Source: Clarkia xantiana subsp. parviflora
Taxonomy: Eukaryota; Streptophyta; Magnoliopsida; Myrtales; Onagraceae
Length of the DNA stretch: 64,000 nucleotides
Direction of reading: 5' to 3'
Assembly: GCA_036873135.1 (NCBI GenBank)
Contig: JAPTYO010000008.1
Location: 42,652,819 to 42,716,818, forward strand
Shown here: piece by piece, positions 22,185-32,934 of the stretch
How positions within the stretch are numbered: position 1 is the stretch's first letter
Layout: each line of letters opens with the position of its first letter
The notes under the pieces: model-generated
What the model was told of the DNA's origin: nothing
Database searches by the model: none
What the model saw: the letters and a program-made list of their open reading frames with translations, nothing else
Made by a program: the position numbers and the translations under genes

Positions 22185-22753
22185 GGAAGAGTAATGGGAA
22201 GTGGCGGATGTGTGTCGATTTCCGCGACTTGAACAAAGCCTGCCCGAAGGATTGTTATCCGCTCCCGAGGATTGACCAGTTGGTGGATGCCACATCGGGA
22301 CACGAGCTGTTGAGCTTCATGGATGCTTATTCCGGATACAACCAGATCAAGATGGCGAAGGAGGATGCCCCCCATACAGCCTTCTATGCTGATAGTGACG
22401 TCTATCACTACGACGTTATGCCCTTCGGACTGATCAATGCTGGAGCAACTTACCAGAGGATGGTGAACAAGTTGTTCGGGGACATGCTGGGAAAGACCAT
22501 GGAGGCTTATGTGGATGACATGCTGGTGAAGTCCCGACAGGCAGGAGACCATGTCCAAAACCTGGCGGCGGCGTTTGAGCGGATGAAGTTTCATCAGGTT
22601 CATTTGAATCCAGACAAGTGCGCTTTCGGGGTGAACTCGGGGAAATTCCTAGGGTTCATGGTGAGCCAGAGAGGAATCGAGGTGAATCCCGAGAAGCTGC
22701 GGGCAATCAGGAGATGCAGTCTCCGAAGACTCATCGGGAGGTTCAAGTGTTGA
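22181..22753 (+). pseudogene. gypsy-1 reverse transcriptase core
   Basis: Continuation of the polyprotein in another frame. Blocks: W-R-M-C-V-D-F-R-D-L-N-K-A-C-P-K-D, Y-P-L-P-R-I-D, F-M-D-A-Y-S-G-Y-N-Q-I, M-P-F-G-L-I-N-A-G-A-T-Y-Q, and the catalytic Y-V-D-D at about 22509. All the RT catalytic aspartates are present. The frame is lost after L-R-A-I at about 22708 because one G is missing, and the thumb and connection resume in the frame of the next entry. The two breaks around this segment are single-base deletions. Confidence 0.93.
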
Positions 22754-24126
22754 ATGGCCGGTTGGCCGCGATGAATCGATTCATATCCAAGGCGAGTGAC
22801 AGAGCCATGCCATTTTTTGATGTGCTACGGGCCCACAAGAAGTTTGAATGGTCCGACAAGTGCGAGGAGGCATTCCAAGCACTCAAGCAGCACCTCCGTA
22901 CCCTCCCGCCGTTGGCGAAACCGGTTCCAGGCGAGCCGCTTTATCTCTATTTGGCTGTTTCCGATGTTGCTGTTAGCTCTGTTTTAATAAAGATTGTCAA
23001 GGGCAACCAAGTGCCTGTCTATTATGTAAGCAAGGCGTTTGCCAAATCTGAAATGAATTATCCCGCTATTGAGAAGTATCTCTTTGCGTTGATTGTTGCT
23101 GCTCGAAAGCTACGGCCTTACTTCCATGCCCACGAGGTTACGGTGTTAACTAACCAGCCCTTGAAACACTTTTTGAACCGACCGGAGGCGTCGGGGAGAT
23201 TGGTGAAATGGGCCATCGAGCTTACGGAGTTCCGTATTCATTTTGCTCCGAGAACTGCTATTAAGGGCCAGGCATTGGCGGATTTTATAGCTGAGTCTAC
23301 AACACCCGATCTAGAAGAAGCGGGTCTTGTAGAGGGGGCAACCATGAAGGTCTCGATAGCAGAACAGCCAGAACAGCCAAAAGAGGAGAACACTTGGGAG
23401 ATGTACACTGATGGATCATCGAGTGTAGAAGGATCGGTGGCAGGATTTGTATTGATACCGCCCGGTGGAGGCGAGCCCTTGCGATATGCCTTGGCCTTGA
23501 CGTTTAGGGCTACCAACAATGAAGCTGAGTACGAGGCCCTCATCACGGGCCTTAAAATTGCCAAGGGTACGGGAGTCTATCATTTAAAAGTGATGTGTGA
23601 TGCCAGCTTGATCGTGAATCAAGTCCAGGGGAACTATGAAGCCAAGAGCCCGACAATGAGGAAGTATTTGCACGAGGTGCAGACTTTGAAGAGGAGCTTC
23701 AAAAGCTTTGATATTGAGGCAATCCCGAGGGAAGAAAATGCGGAGGCAGACGCCTTAAGCAAGTTTGCTCTGGGAGTGGCCCCCGAGGAGAGTCGGAAGG
23801 TGCACTTTCTGGAAAGAGTGATTATCTCAACCATCGATCCGTCAGAGGTTTGCGCTATTGAAGCAGGATCGGAGGAAGAAGAGAAACCCACCTGGATGAC
23901 CCCGATGGTCACATACCTGACTACGGGGGCACTCCCAGATGATGAAGTGACAGCTGTTAGGTTGCGCCGAATCGCGAGCAACTACGTGATGGTGGACAAC
24001 CAGTTATACAAGAGGGGGCATGTAAAGCCTTTTCTGAAATGTGTGGCGGAGCCTGATACGAATCGGATCCTGAGAGAGCTACACGAGGGAGTCGCGGCCT
24101 GTCATGAAAGGGCCCGATCATCGTGA
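22710..24126 (+). pseudogene. gypsy-1 RNase H and second (archaeal-type) RNase H, integrase zinc finger
   Basis: First the RT thumb (L-N-G-R-L-A-A-M-N-R-F), then the original gypsy RNase H (L-Y-L-Y-L-A-V-S-D; Y-Y-V-S-K-A-F; V-L-T-N-Q-P-L, where other elements have T-D-Q). Next is the second RNase H: M-Y-T-D-G-S-S-S at about 23401 with its first catalytic Asp, N-N-E-A-E-Y-E-A-L, V-M-C-D-A-S and A-D-A-L-S-K, i.e. D, E, D, D all present. This second domain defines the Tat clade. The frame ends at 24126 after C-H-E-R-A-R-S-S, where one base is missing, inside the integrase H-H-C-C finger. Confidence 0.93.
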
Positions 24127-25124
24127 GGAAGGCGTTGAATCTAGGCTACTATTGGCCTTCGATGAACAAGGAAGCGACAGCGATGGTCCAATCCTGTGAT
24201 GCATGCCAGAGGTACGCTCCGAATATCGTGGCTCCCGCCGCGGACTTGATGGCCATCAGAAGTGCTTGGCCCTTCGCGCAGTGGGGCATTGACTTGGTGG
24301 GACCTCTTCCACAAGCGAAAGGTCAGTGCAAGTATTTACTCGTGGCCATCGATTACTTCTCAAAGTGGATAGAGGCTAAGGCGTTGGCCAAGATAACGGG
24401 ACAGCAGATCCTCAAGTTCCTTCAAACTCAGATCGTATCCCGGTATGGGGTTCCTCGAGTGTTGATCAGCGATAATGGCCCTCCGTTCAATGGGGCTCAG
24501 TTGAAGGAGTACCTGGAAGAATTGAACATTGAGCATCGGACAGCTTCCGTCCACCATGCTCAGACCAATGGCCAGGTGGAATCAGCCAACAAGATTGTGA
24601 TGGATGGCTTGAAGAAGAGAGTCTACGCCTTGCAAGGTCATTGGCTGGATGAACTTGAAAACATGCTGTGGGCTGTTAGAACAACACCCAAGCAGTCGAC
24701 AGGGGAGACTCCGTTTGGCCTTGTCTATGGCACGGAAGTAGTTGCCCCCGTGGAGATAGCGGTGGCGTCCCATCGCAGGAGGTATTATGAGCCTCTAACG
24801 AACGAGGAAATGAGACGTCTAGACTTAGACTTGCTCGAGGAGAAAAGGTGGAAGGCTGATGAAGTTCAGGCACGGATGCGTCTGGCAACAGCCCGATTTT
24901 ATAATCGGCGTGTCAAGTCCCGACAATTCTTCGTTGGAGAACTTGTCTGGCGGAGGAACGAGTTCGTTCATCAAGATCGGATAAACAAGCTATCGCCGAA
25001 ATGGGAGGGACCTTACAAGATCGTAGGGATGCCGGCCCCGAATGCGTACAAGCTAGAGGACCTTGATGGCAAGACGTTGAAACATTCCTTCAGTGGCGCA
25101 CACTTGAAGATGTATCATGTTTGA
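24123..25124 (+). pseudogene. gypsy-1 integrase
   Basis: Contains the second half of the zinc finger (C-D-A-C-Q-R-Y near residue 26), then the catalytic core: W-G-I-D-L-V-G-P-L-P (first Asp), L-I-S-D-N-G-P-P-F (second Asp) and Q-T-N-G-Q-V-E-S-A-N (Glu), giving a complete D,D,E triad. The C-terminal part has L-V-W-R-R-N-E-F, P-K-W-E-G-P-Y-K and a final H-L-K-M-Y-H-V; I see no chromodomain, as expected for Tat. The frame is intact for 333 codons, but its start is only the point where the frame changes. Confidence 0.92.
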
Positions 25125-25244
25125 TATTAAGTCGCCGCGAATGGCGCAAATTATCTATCGATAAAGACCCGATGTAAGCCAGCTTTGAGTTGTTAATGAA
25201 TAAAAGAAGTTTCCTTCGATCCTATTACTTTTAGATTGATTCTA

Positions 25245-25900
25245 ACTGTTAGTAAGACGTCCTGAAGGACGCGATAAAAGCCTTTCGAGGTACGATAAAA
25301 GCCTTACGAGGTACAAGTAAGTCGCCTTTATGGCGCGACAAAAAGCCTTTCGAGGTACGGACAAAAGCCCTACGAGGTACAAGTAAGTCGCCTTTATGGC
25401 GCGACAAAAAGACTTTCGAGGTACGGACAAAAGCCCTACGGGGTATGAGTAAGTCGTCTTTATGATGCAACCAAAAGCCTAGGTACGAAAAAGCCCTAAT
25501 GGGTCCGCGTAAGTCGTCTATATGATGCGGCAAAAAGCCTTAAAGGGTACGAAAAAGCCCTAACGGGTCCGCGTAAGTCGTCTATATGATGCGGCAAAAA
25601 GCCTTAAAGGGTACGAAAAAGCCCTTAAGGGGTACGATTAAGTCGTCTGGAATGACGCGATAAAAGCCCTTAAGGGGTACGATTAAGTCGTCTGAATTGG
25701 CGTGGTAAAAGCCTTAAGGGGTGCGAAAAATCATCTTAAGTGATGTATAAAATTGCCTTGAAAGGCATGGATGAGGAACCTTAAGTGGTAAAGTCCCGAG
25801 GAAAATGTCGCGAAAGACATACAAAATTACATTAAGTAACGTGGATGAGAAACCTTAAGTGGTAAAGTCCCGAGTAAAGCATCGGAAGGATGTACGAAGT
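25245..25900 (+). repeat. gypsy-1 tandem repeats after pol
   Basis: About ten degenerate units of roughly 60-65 bp built from GTAAGTCG..TTTATGGCG, CAAAAAGCC and GGTACGAAAAAGCCCT words. The units drift along the array: the left half has CGAGGTAC, the right half AAGGGGTACG. No protein is expected; minus-strand open frames are by-products of the period. Plant Tat elements are known for variable tandem repeats between pol and the 3' LTR. Confidence 0.85.
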
Positions 25901-26086
25901 CATCTTAAGTGGTGCATCGAAACGTTTTAAGTAAAGAATCTAAAGTTGCTTTAAATGGTGTAATGATTATCGAGACCAAAATAGATGGAAGAAATTTCTT
26001 ATAAGGGCTCAAAGGCCTAAAGGTTCCGATACAAAAGATAAGGAGGATACAAGGAGGAAAATTACAAGGACTTAAAGAATAGAGCA

Positions 26087-28707
26087 TTAAGCTTGGTCCT
26101 TGTTGGAAGTTGGGTCCTCAGCAGCTTCGGAGGGAGTAGGATTCGGAGGGGCCTGGGCAGAAGGCTCCGCAGTCCGCGGCATCAGTCTCTTCACTCTCCG
26201 CGGGGAGGTTGAAGTATTTCTCTGCAAAGGGGGCGAGGGTCTCGGACTTCTTAAAGTCGATGGAATCCTCGTATGCCGTGTAAAGTTCCTCGACGACATT
26301 GAATAGAACGTTCTCCACCTCGGTTTTGCAGAACCCCACGGCATCCGCCTTGAAATCATCGGAATTCCGATATTCCTCGCGACCCTGAGCCTTTGCCTCG
26401 CCTTGGCCTCCGCGAGAGCTTCCGCGAGAACGCCCTTCTCGTGGATGAACTGCCTCTTCTCCGCCTCGTTCCGCCGCTGATCCTCCTGGACCATCCTCCG
26501 CTCCCGACACAAGACGGCCTCGTGATCTTGAACCTGCTTGTGCAGGCCCTTAGCCATCTCGTTGAGGAGGGTCCGTTCCTTGGCTATCTTGTCCCTGGCC
26601 GCTACAGCCTCGTCGAGGTCCGCTTGGAGCTTGGCCAAAGCGTCGGGGTCCGACTTGGCTTGTGCCTCCTCCAAAGCACCCTTCAGAGCCAGGATGAAGC
26701 CGAAGCAGCGCTGCTGGTCCGCGGTTTCCTAAGACAAAAGGGAAAAATGATTAAAATTCGATAATCGGAGGCAAGAACAAGGAAGGAAAGAATAAAGTAA
26801 AGGTAAAGTTTTACCTCCATCCGACGGATAGCCATATTGCGGAGCTCCTCCTCGATGTCCTCCTGCGCCAAGGAGATTGGCCGCTTCAAGGCTGGAGGAA
26901 TTGACCCTGCCAGCAGATGCAGGGCCAATTCAGGCTGAAGGTCCCCCTGTTGGAGTGAGACCCCTTGGAGAGACTCGATCGGGTTCCAGGGAACCGTCTC
27001 CTGGTCGGGGGTGAAAACCTTGTAAAGATTCTCATCCACGGGGAGAGGAGGGATGACCCTGGAGGCCTCAGCCGGAGGAGCCACCTCGGTCGGAGGCTCG
27101 GGGGTCGGAGTGCGGAGCTCTGGAGGAGGACTCCGAGACACGTCCTCCACGGTGGGCCTCAGGGTGCTTCGACCTGGCCTTCGGCGGTGAAGCAGGCCAC
27201 CTTCATTTGGCTCCTCGGAGGAAGGGGAAGACTCCAAGTCGGTCACCTGACGGAACTGAGCTTCTGTCGGGGTATCCTCCATCATCGACGCCTGTGGAGT
27301 CGCGGCCCGTGCTGGAGTAGCAGCCTTCCTCGGAGTGAGGGCCTCCGATGGACCTGCGGTTGCGGGACGAATAAAATCAGGAAGAGTATCATGGGGGCAC
27401 CAGATGATTTGGCGCTCTAGATGTTGGTCCTTTCCAAAGAAGTTGTAGTATCCCGCCTTGAGAACGCGGGGGGTTTCTCCTCGAAGGATGTATTTGATTT
27501 CTCGAACCCGCGATTCCCGATCAGCGGGGATAAACTCCTCGGGGACCAGCTTCCTATATTTCTTAATAGCACGACGAACACGCTTACCTTCCTCGGCGGT
27601 AGTGACCCCGAAGGCTTGGTCTATCTCCTCCCTTCTGGCCCGCTTGGCCTCGGTCCGCTCTTCAGTCGGGGGAGCAGCAGAAGAAGAAGTTCCCTTCTTC
27701 AGCGACTTCCGCTTCCGCCTGGAGCCACCCTGGACGGCATCGGTCTCCCCCTGCTTCAACATGAGATGTGTCAACAGAGATGCTTTCTTGGCTGCAAAAA
27801 TGAAAAGACAAAGTGGTTAGAAGTGTTACCCAGATGACCAAATCCTTGGAAACGGAATCGAGGAGCCGGACTCCGATATGAATCAAGTCTTTCTCCACGA
27901 GCTTGTTGGCGTCGAGGGGAATGAAGGATTCCCCCCAATGGTAAAGCTGGACCAGCTGGAGAGTGTTGAGGTCATCCTCGGTGTAGACTTCGAGCTTGGG
28001 GGCAGGGTCCGCCACAACCTCCCATCGGGGCCATGGGACATAGCTGTTTTGGACGAAGAAGTAATACTTCTTCCATCCGCTATTGTCGGACCCTGAATCA
28101 CGAATAAGCACCCGATCCTTATGGAACTTCCAGGTCTCGCTATCCCAGCCGAAACGTGAAAGTTGCTCCTTTGTCCACTTGGGGAGTCGGGGAGAGAAGG
28201 AGCAAACACCAGCCTTATTACACTTCATTCCGTAGAAGGTGCGGAAGAGTAGCAAACTGTACGTCCACCGCTGGCGGAGGCACATAACCTGAAAAGCGTT
28301 CCACACGCGGATGGCATGTGGAGAGAAGGTGCAGGGGTGTGTCTGGTAGAAGTTTCAAATCTCCACCAGGTTCCCGCAAAAAGGGAATCGAATCCCAGCG
28401 TTTATCTGCCCGGTGGAGACGAACACTTCTCCCTCTCGAGGACGCGTGACGATATGCTTCCTCCTGGTGGTTGGCTGAGACTCGTAGGGGAAGTGGGGTT
28501 CCCAGTCCGAGGTAATGCACCCTTCTCGGAGAGCAACCTCGTACGAGGTCTCAGAAATCTCGTTAACAGCAAGCTCAAAGGTAAAAGGGATCCTTGCCCA
28601 AGAACTAGCTTCGTCTAAAAACGGTTACAAACAAGAAAACTTGAGAAAAGAGGAGAAGGTAACATCAGCAAATCATGAAAACAGAGAAGGAAATCCTTAC
28701 CAGACAT
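26087..28707 (-). pseudogene. antisense spliced gene of gypsy-1 (putative plant gypsy-type transposon protein, PF04195-like)
   Basis: A gene on the strand opposite pol. Exon 1 is only 28701-28707 (ATGTCTG|GTAAG). Exon 2 is 28614-27830, after TTTTTAG. Exon 3 is 27791-26815. Exon 4 is 26728-26087. Exon 2 has the Transposase_28-like core: R-Q-R-W-T-Y-S-L-L-L-F-R-T-F-Y-G-M, F-S-P-R, and G-W-K-K-Y-Y-F-F-V followed by P-W-P-R-W. Exon 3 is Pro/Thr/Ser-rich with K/R clusters. Exon 4 is a long coiled coil (L-A-K-L-Q-A-D-L-D-E-A-V-A-A-R-D). Lesions: TGA at 28355-28357, frame changes near 26395 and 26150, and the exon 2-3 junction is one base out of phase. Such antisense ORFs are known in Tat-clade elements; their function is unknown. 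Confidence 0.8.
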
Positions 28708-28872
28708 TGTTAGTGGTTGCTTGGAGAAGATGAAAAAGGATCGGGAGGGTTGAAGGCCTTGGATCACTAGAAGAGCAAAAGAAACTTGGGGAAGAAGCTT
28801 TGGGTTCGAAAATTGCAAAACTTCCAGAAATTGAAACGGTGAAGAAGAAGTGAATAGTGCCAGGGTTTTAGC

Positions 28873-28880
28873 TTTTATAA
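28873..28880 (-). promoter_or_regulatory. TATA box of the antisense gene
   Basis: On the minus strand GCTTATAAAAGC lies about 165 bases upstream of the antisense ATG (28707). It is inside the element, well away from either LTR, so the antisense gene seems to carry its own promoter. Inferred from sequence and spacing only. Confidence 0.55.
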
Positions 28881-29308
28881 GCAAAAGGACAACTGGACGG
28901 ATTCAATATGGACCGTTGAAGACGAAACGATTCAATCTTGATCGTCGAGATTATGGGGACGGTACGGAAGAGACGTTGGTGACGTAATGAGTGCTTTTTC
29001 AGAAAGCAGCAGTCACGCCGGTTTGGGCGTCGTTTCATAATCCCCAGCATTTAATGCTGCAGTAACCGAGGATTCTCCTCGGATTTGGCAATTGCCCTTA
29101 GAGTCTAGTGGGCCCAAGGCAATCATAAGAGAGAAGCTAAGTTATTCAAGGATCATGCTCAAGGCAAAAGCCTCCGATGGCAATATCAAGAGGTATGAAG
29201 ATAAAAGCCTCCGATGGCAGTATCGGGAGGTATGGAAACAAAAGCCTCCGACGATGAGGTCAGGAGGTCTGGAACTGGAAGACACGACGGACTGAAAGTC
29301 CCCCATGT

Positions 29309-29320
29309 CTTGGGGGCAAA
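29309..29320 (+). other. gypsy-1 polypurine tract
   Basis: CTTGGGGGCAAA ends directly at the TG of the 3' LTR. The LARD has CTCGGGGGCAAA at the same place, and gypsy-2 has CTCGGGGGCAAG. Confidence 0.85.
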
Positions 29321-30059
29321 TGATGGGTTCCGATGTAATCGTTAGCCCCGTTAACAGTCAATGGACGACGAGTAAGTCCAGTGGGCCTCGTGAAAGGCCT
29401 GAGAGGCCCAGAAGCCCAGTATGAAGGGTCCCGACTTTAGCAGTCCCGATATATGAGCTGAATGCTCCCGACAAGAAGCCTCTGAGTAGGCCCCGATATG
29501 CCTTTGAGAAGGCCCCGATGATAAAGCCCCGATGAGGCTGGACCTGTCTCGTGAGACAAAGGGTCATGGGTGGTGACCTAGAATGAGATAACTCTGGAGT
29601 CCCCGACAGGAGTTGGGACTTGTGATCAGAGGATAAGACCGAGAAACCCGCCTACTAGATATAGTAGTGGGGAGACGGTTAAGATATAGATAAACCTCCC
29701 CCGAGATACACAGGGCGTGCCCGAGATACTCGGAGAGTGGGCAAGATGCGCGGAGCGTGGGGCGAGATATACGGAATCCCGAACGAGATATGCAGAATCA
29801 TGGGTAAAACGGCCAGGCACGGTCACAGGTAACTGAGTAACTTCCCCTCCTATATAAAGGAGGAAGTTACCTCAGAAAACACATTCTCTAATACGAACTT
29901 AGATTACTGCTTACCACCCCATTGATCACATACTCATTTAGGCATCGGAGAGGGATTCTGGGTCACCACCCAGGTCATCCCCTTTTGCAGGATTACGCGG
30001 AGCCCATGAGTTCAAGCTTTCCGTCAAGAACGTAACGGAGCTTCGACCGTGATCCAACA
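29321..30059 (+). mobile_element. gypsy-1 3' LTR
   Basis: 739 bp, the same length as the 5' copy, with about 17 substitutions and no indels by eye. It keeps the TATA box in the inverted repeat (29837-29870). Followed by the target duplication TTGTT. Confidence 0.95.
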
Positions 30060-30747
30060 TTGTTGATTTAAGTAAATTTATGCTATGTACAAATATTGGA
30101 TAAGGGTAAAAGTGGCACGGGCGTTGGTCTCGTTTTACTTAGCCTTAGGATTATTCCTTTTGGAGGAACCTCCTTTTTAGGCTCTTAGAGCCGGTAGAGC
30201 GCTTTGGAAGCGGTGTTGCGCTCCGTTTGCGAGAGTGCGAGTATGATATTCTAGCTTTGGCCTTCAATGGACATGGCATTTTTCTCCCGTTTGTCGGAGT
30301 GTGGGCATGGTCCTTTAGCCATATCCATGCAATTCACTCTATATAGATGGAGGTGAGAGTGGTTAAAATTCTTCATCTTACCCTTCGTATAAAAGAGTTT
30401 TTATAAATATATTTAGAAGGTTGTTCCCTTCATATATGTTAGAGCGTTACTCCCTTTGTAGGTTAAGGGGTTTCCTGGACAGTGATTTTGTCTTCATGGC
30501 TCAATGCTGAAGCTACCTCCGCGGTATGCACACCTGGCACCTCCACAAGTGGGGTCTCGGCCCTTGTGTTACTCATGCTCTGTGACTCGAGCATATAGAG
30601 TTGTATGTATATGGTTGCCAGCGTAATAGGCATGCTTCACACGCTGGGTGGTTAGCCCTTGCGTTAATTGCGAAACCTGCATGTATGAGATTGTATAAAA
30701 AAAGTTGTCCCTTACAGTGGATGTGTTTGGCGTTTTGGACGCGCGCG

Positions 30748-30748
<1 letters not shown>

Positions 30749-30783
<35 letters not shown>
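30749..30783. repeat. 35-base poly-G run
   Basis: An uninterrupted run of 35 G preceded by four GC dinucleotides. It lies in the LARD interior next to the 75-bp repeat block. It could fold as G-quadruplexes; its exact length is unreliable in any sequencing technology. Confidence 0.9.
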
Positions 30784-30787
<4 letters not shown>

Positions 30788-30809
30788 CCCTTGAGGTGAC
30801 TACCTTGGT

Positions 30810-31090
30810 AGCCCATGCATGCGTGCCCCCGTAGTAGACACGTTGGTGTACGTAGAGGGATACTCCTCGTATTGGCTACGCTTGGTAGCTCATATATGCG
30901 TGCCCCCGTAGTGGAAACGTTGTGTATGTAGAGGGATACTCCTCTCGTAATGGCTACTCTTGGTAGGTCATATATGCGCGCCCCCGTAGTGGACACATTG
31001 TTGTACGTAGAGGGATATTCCTCGTAATGGCTACGCTTGGTAGCTCATATATGCGTGCCCCCGTGGTGGACACGTTATTGTATGTAGATG
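30810..31090. repeat. about 75-bp tandem repeat, four copies
   Basis: Each unit carries a GCGTGCCCCCGTAGT word, a GTACGTAGAGGGATA word and GGCTACGCTTGGTAGCTCAT. Four diverged copies in a row inside the LARD. Confidence 0.85.
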
Positions 31091-31377
31091 TTGTTTGGGT
31101 TCCTTAGTGCCATGCCTAGGTCCCTTTGTTTGTATAGATGATATATGCTCTCATGGAGGATATTTGGTTCCAACTTTCATTACCTTAGGTAGTGTTGAGA
31201 TGATTTTATTTGTCCTTCCTTGTAGGAGTATTTTCCATGCTTTATCCATTATAGTCCCCCCTTTGACAAGTAATATCGTCCATGCACGTGTCTTTTGCCC
31301 CCGTAGTAAGCATTTGATCTTTATGCACTTTGGGATGTATCCTTGGGTAGGTTGGTCTTTATGGATTTATATGGTGT

Positions 31378-31736
31378 CATGACGGACCGCTGTTTTTTCT
31401 TGACGGACCGCTGTTTTTTCTTGACGGACCGCTGTTATTTCCTGACGGGCAACTGCTTTTTCCTAACGGGCCGCTGCTTTTTCCTGATGGGCCGCTGTTT
31501 TTTCCTGACAGACCGCTGTTTTTTCCTGACGGTCCGCTGTTTTTTCCTGACGGGCCGTAGTTTTTTCCTGAAGGACCGCTGTTTTTCCTGACGGACAGCT
31601 GTTTTTTTCCTGAAGGACCGCTGTTTTTTCCTGACGGACCGCTTGTTTTTTTCCTGACGGACCGCTGTTTTGTCCTGACGGGCCGCTATTTTTTCCTGAC
31701 GGGTCGCAGTTTTTTCCTGACGGACCGCTGTTTGAT
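31378..31736. repeat. 21-bp minisatellite, about 17 copies
   Basis: Head-to-tail copies of TTTTTCCTGACGGACCGCTG with small changes (GGGCCGCTG, GGTCCGCTG). It is flanked by the two copies of a roughly 240-bp direct duplication. Translation gives K/R/Q-rich or C/F-rich periodic peptides, which I take as by-products. Confidence 0.92.
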
Positions 31737-32167
31737 ACATAGTTGCCTGTTGTAGGTGTTTGGTCCCTCCCCCGACTACCTTGGGTAGTGTTGGGATGGT
31801 TTTTCTTATATCTCCTTTAGAGGTCCTTGTGGTGTTTGTTTATCCACCATAGTTCTTCCTTTAGCAAGTAGTATCATCCATGCACATGTCTTTGCCCCCG
31901 TAGTAAGCATTAGGTCTTTGTGCACTTTAGGACGTACTCCTGGGTAGGTTGGCGTTGATGGCTTAGCATAGTGCGTCGTGGCAGGGTTAATTGTACCTGA
32001 CGTGTTATTGCTCCTCCTCCTGGAGTACTTTTGCTATGTCCTTCGCCCCCCTGGTTTTCCATGGTGGACGGTCTCCTTGTGTTTGATTGCTACTTCATTG
32101 AAGTTTCTTTATTTTCTTTTGAGGTGGGCTGAAGGATGTCCGTTGCTTAATTGGGTGTGTATCCCGC

Positions 32168-32215
32168 TTTGCCCCCCCGAGTTAAGCAATGGCAATAACC
32201 TTTGCTTGACTCTAT
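32168..32215. repeat. internal copy of the LARD polypurine-tract end
   Basis: TTTGCCCCCCCGAGTTAAGC and the bases after it, to CTTGACTCTAT, match 18430-18474, the sequence next to the LARD 3' LTR. The 20 bases before it (TTGGGTGTGTATCCC) resemble the LTR end TTGGGCGTATATCC. It looks like a relic of an older LTR/polypurine junction inside the element. Confidence 0.55.
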
Positions 32216-32439
32216 GATGGTCGGATAGGCGTCCGATTAGGATTTTGATAGTTGTTTGAAAGGTTGGTGGAGGCTATCTCCTTAGTTTGTCCCTTCGACC
32301 ACTGAACTTGCGGTTGTTGGACTTGGAATAAGGAGGATGCCTTCATGTTGTTGGAGTCGCATGCTTGGCTAACCGAGTATTGTTGGATCTAGGGTACGAG
32401 CTTTTGATGACCATTTATAATGTACTGGTTTTCTATATA

Positions 32440-32870
32440 TGTTGAACCTTCTTCCGTGGACATGATAGCTACCTTTGTGATATAGGGGTATGGTTTCCTC
32501 CTTTGAGACATTTGGGCATGATAGCCGTTGTTGAGGTATAGGGGGATGGTATCCTCCTTTGATATATGGACATGATAGCCATTTTTGATGTATAGGGGGG
32601 ATGGTGCCTTCCTTTGATATATGGACGTTATAGCCATTTGATGATGTATAGAGGGGATGGTACCCTCCTTTGACATATATGGACATGTTTGCCATTTAAT
32701 GATGTATAGGGGGAATGGTACCCTCCTTTCATATATATGGACATGATAGCCATTTGATGAAATATGGGTGGATGGTGCCCTCATTTGATATATGGGCATG
32801 ATAGCCCTTTGATGATGTATAGGGGGTGATACCCTCCTTTGATATATATGGGCATGATAGCCACCTGTTG
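32440..32870. repeat. about 58-bp tandem repeat, seven to eight copies
   Basis: Units built from GGACATGATAGCCATTTGAT, GATGTATAGGGGG and TGGTACCCTCCTTTGATATA. Length varies by several bases between copies. Non-coding. Confidence 0.88.
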
Positions 32871-32934
32871 AAGTGCTTACATACTATATCTTGTTTGATG
32901 AGTTGCCCTTTGATTGGGGGATTTATTTCTATAT

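Larger units (their letters stand above)
18678..30064 (+). mobile_element. gypsy-1: Ty3-gypsy Tat-lineage element, whole, with target duplication
   Basis: 11,377 bp (18683-30059) flanked by TTGTT at 18678-18682 and 30060-30064. Two 739-bp LTRs begin TGATGGGTTCCG and end GATCCAACA. By eye they differ at about 17 positions, indicating a recent insertion. Order: LTR, primer-binding site, gag-protease-RT-RNase H-second RNase H-integrase (three frameshifts), tandem repeats, antisense spliced gene, polypurine tract, LTR. The second, archaeal-type RNase H after the first one and the extra antisense ORF are hallmarks of the plant Tat clade. Inserted into the LARD. Confidence 0.95.

Noticed and set aside
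26393..27837. Several plus-strand frames of 100-150 codons
   Set aside because: Shadows of the minus-strand antisense gene of gypsy-1, which has matching splice sites, domain and TATA box.
31435..31740. Lys/Arg/Gln-rich minus-strand frame
   Set aside because: It is the translation of a 21-bp minisatellite whose period is a multiple of three.
32389..32799. 136-codon frame with periodic Tyr/His motifs
   Set aside because: Produced by the 58-bp tandem repeat; no conserved start and the frame differs between units.
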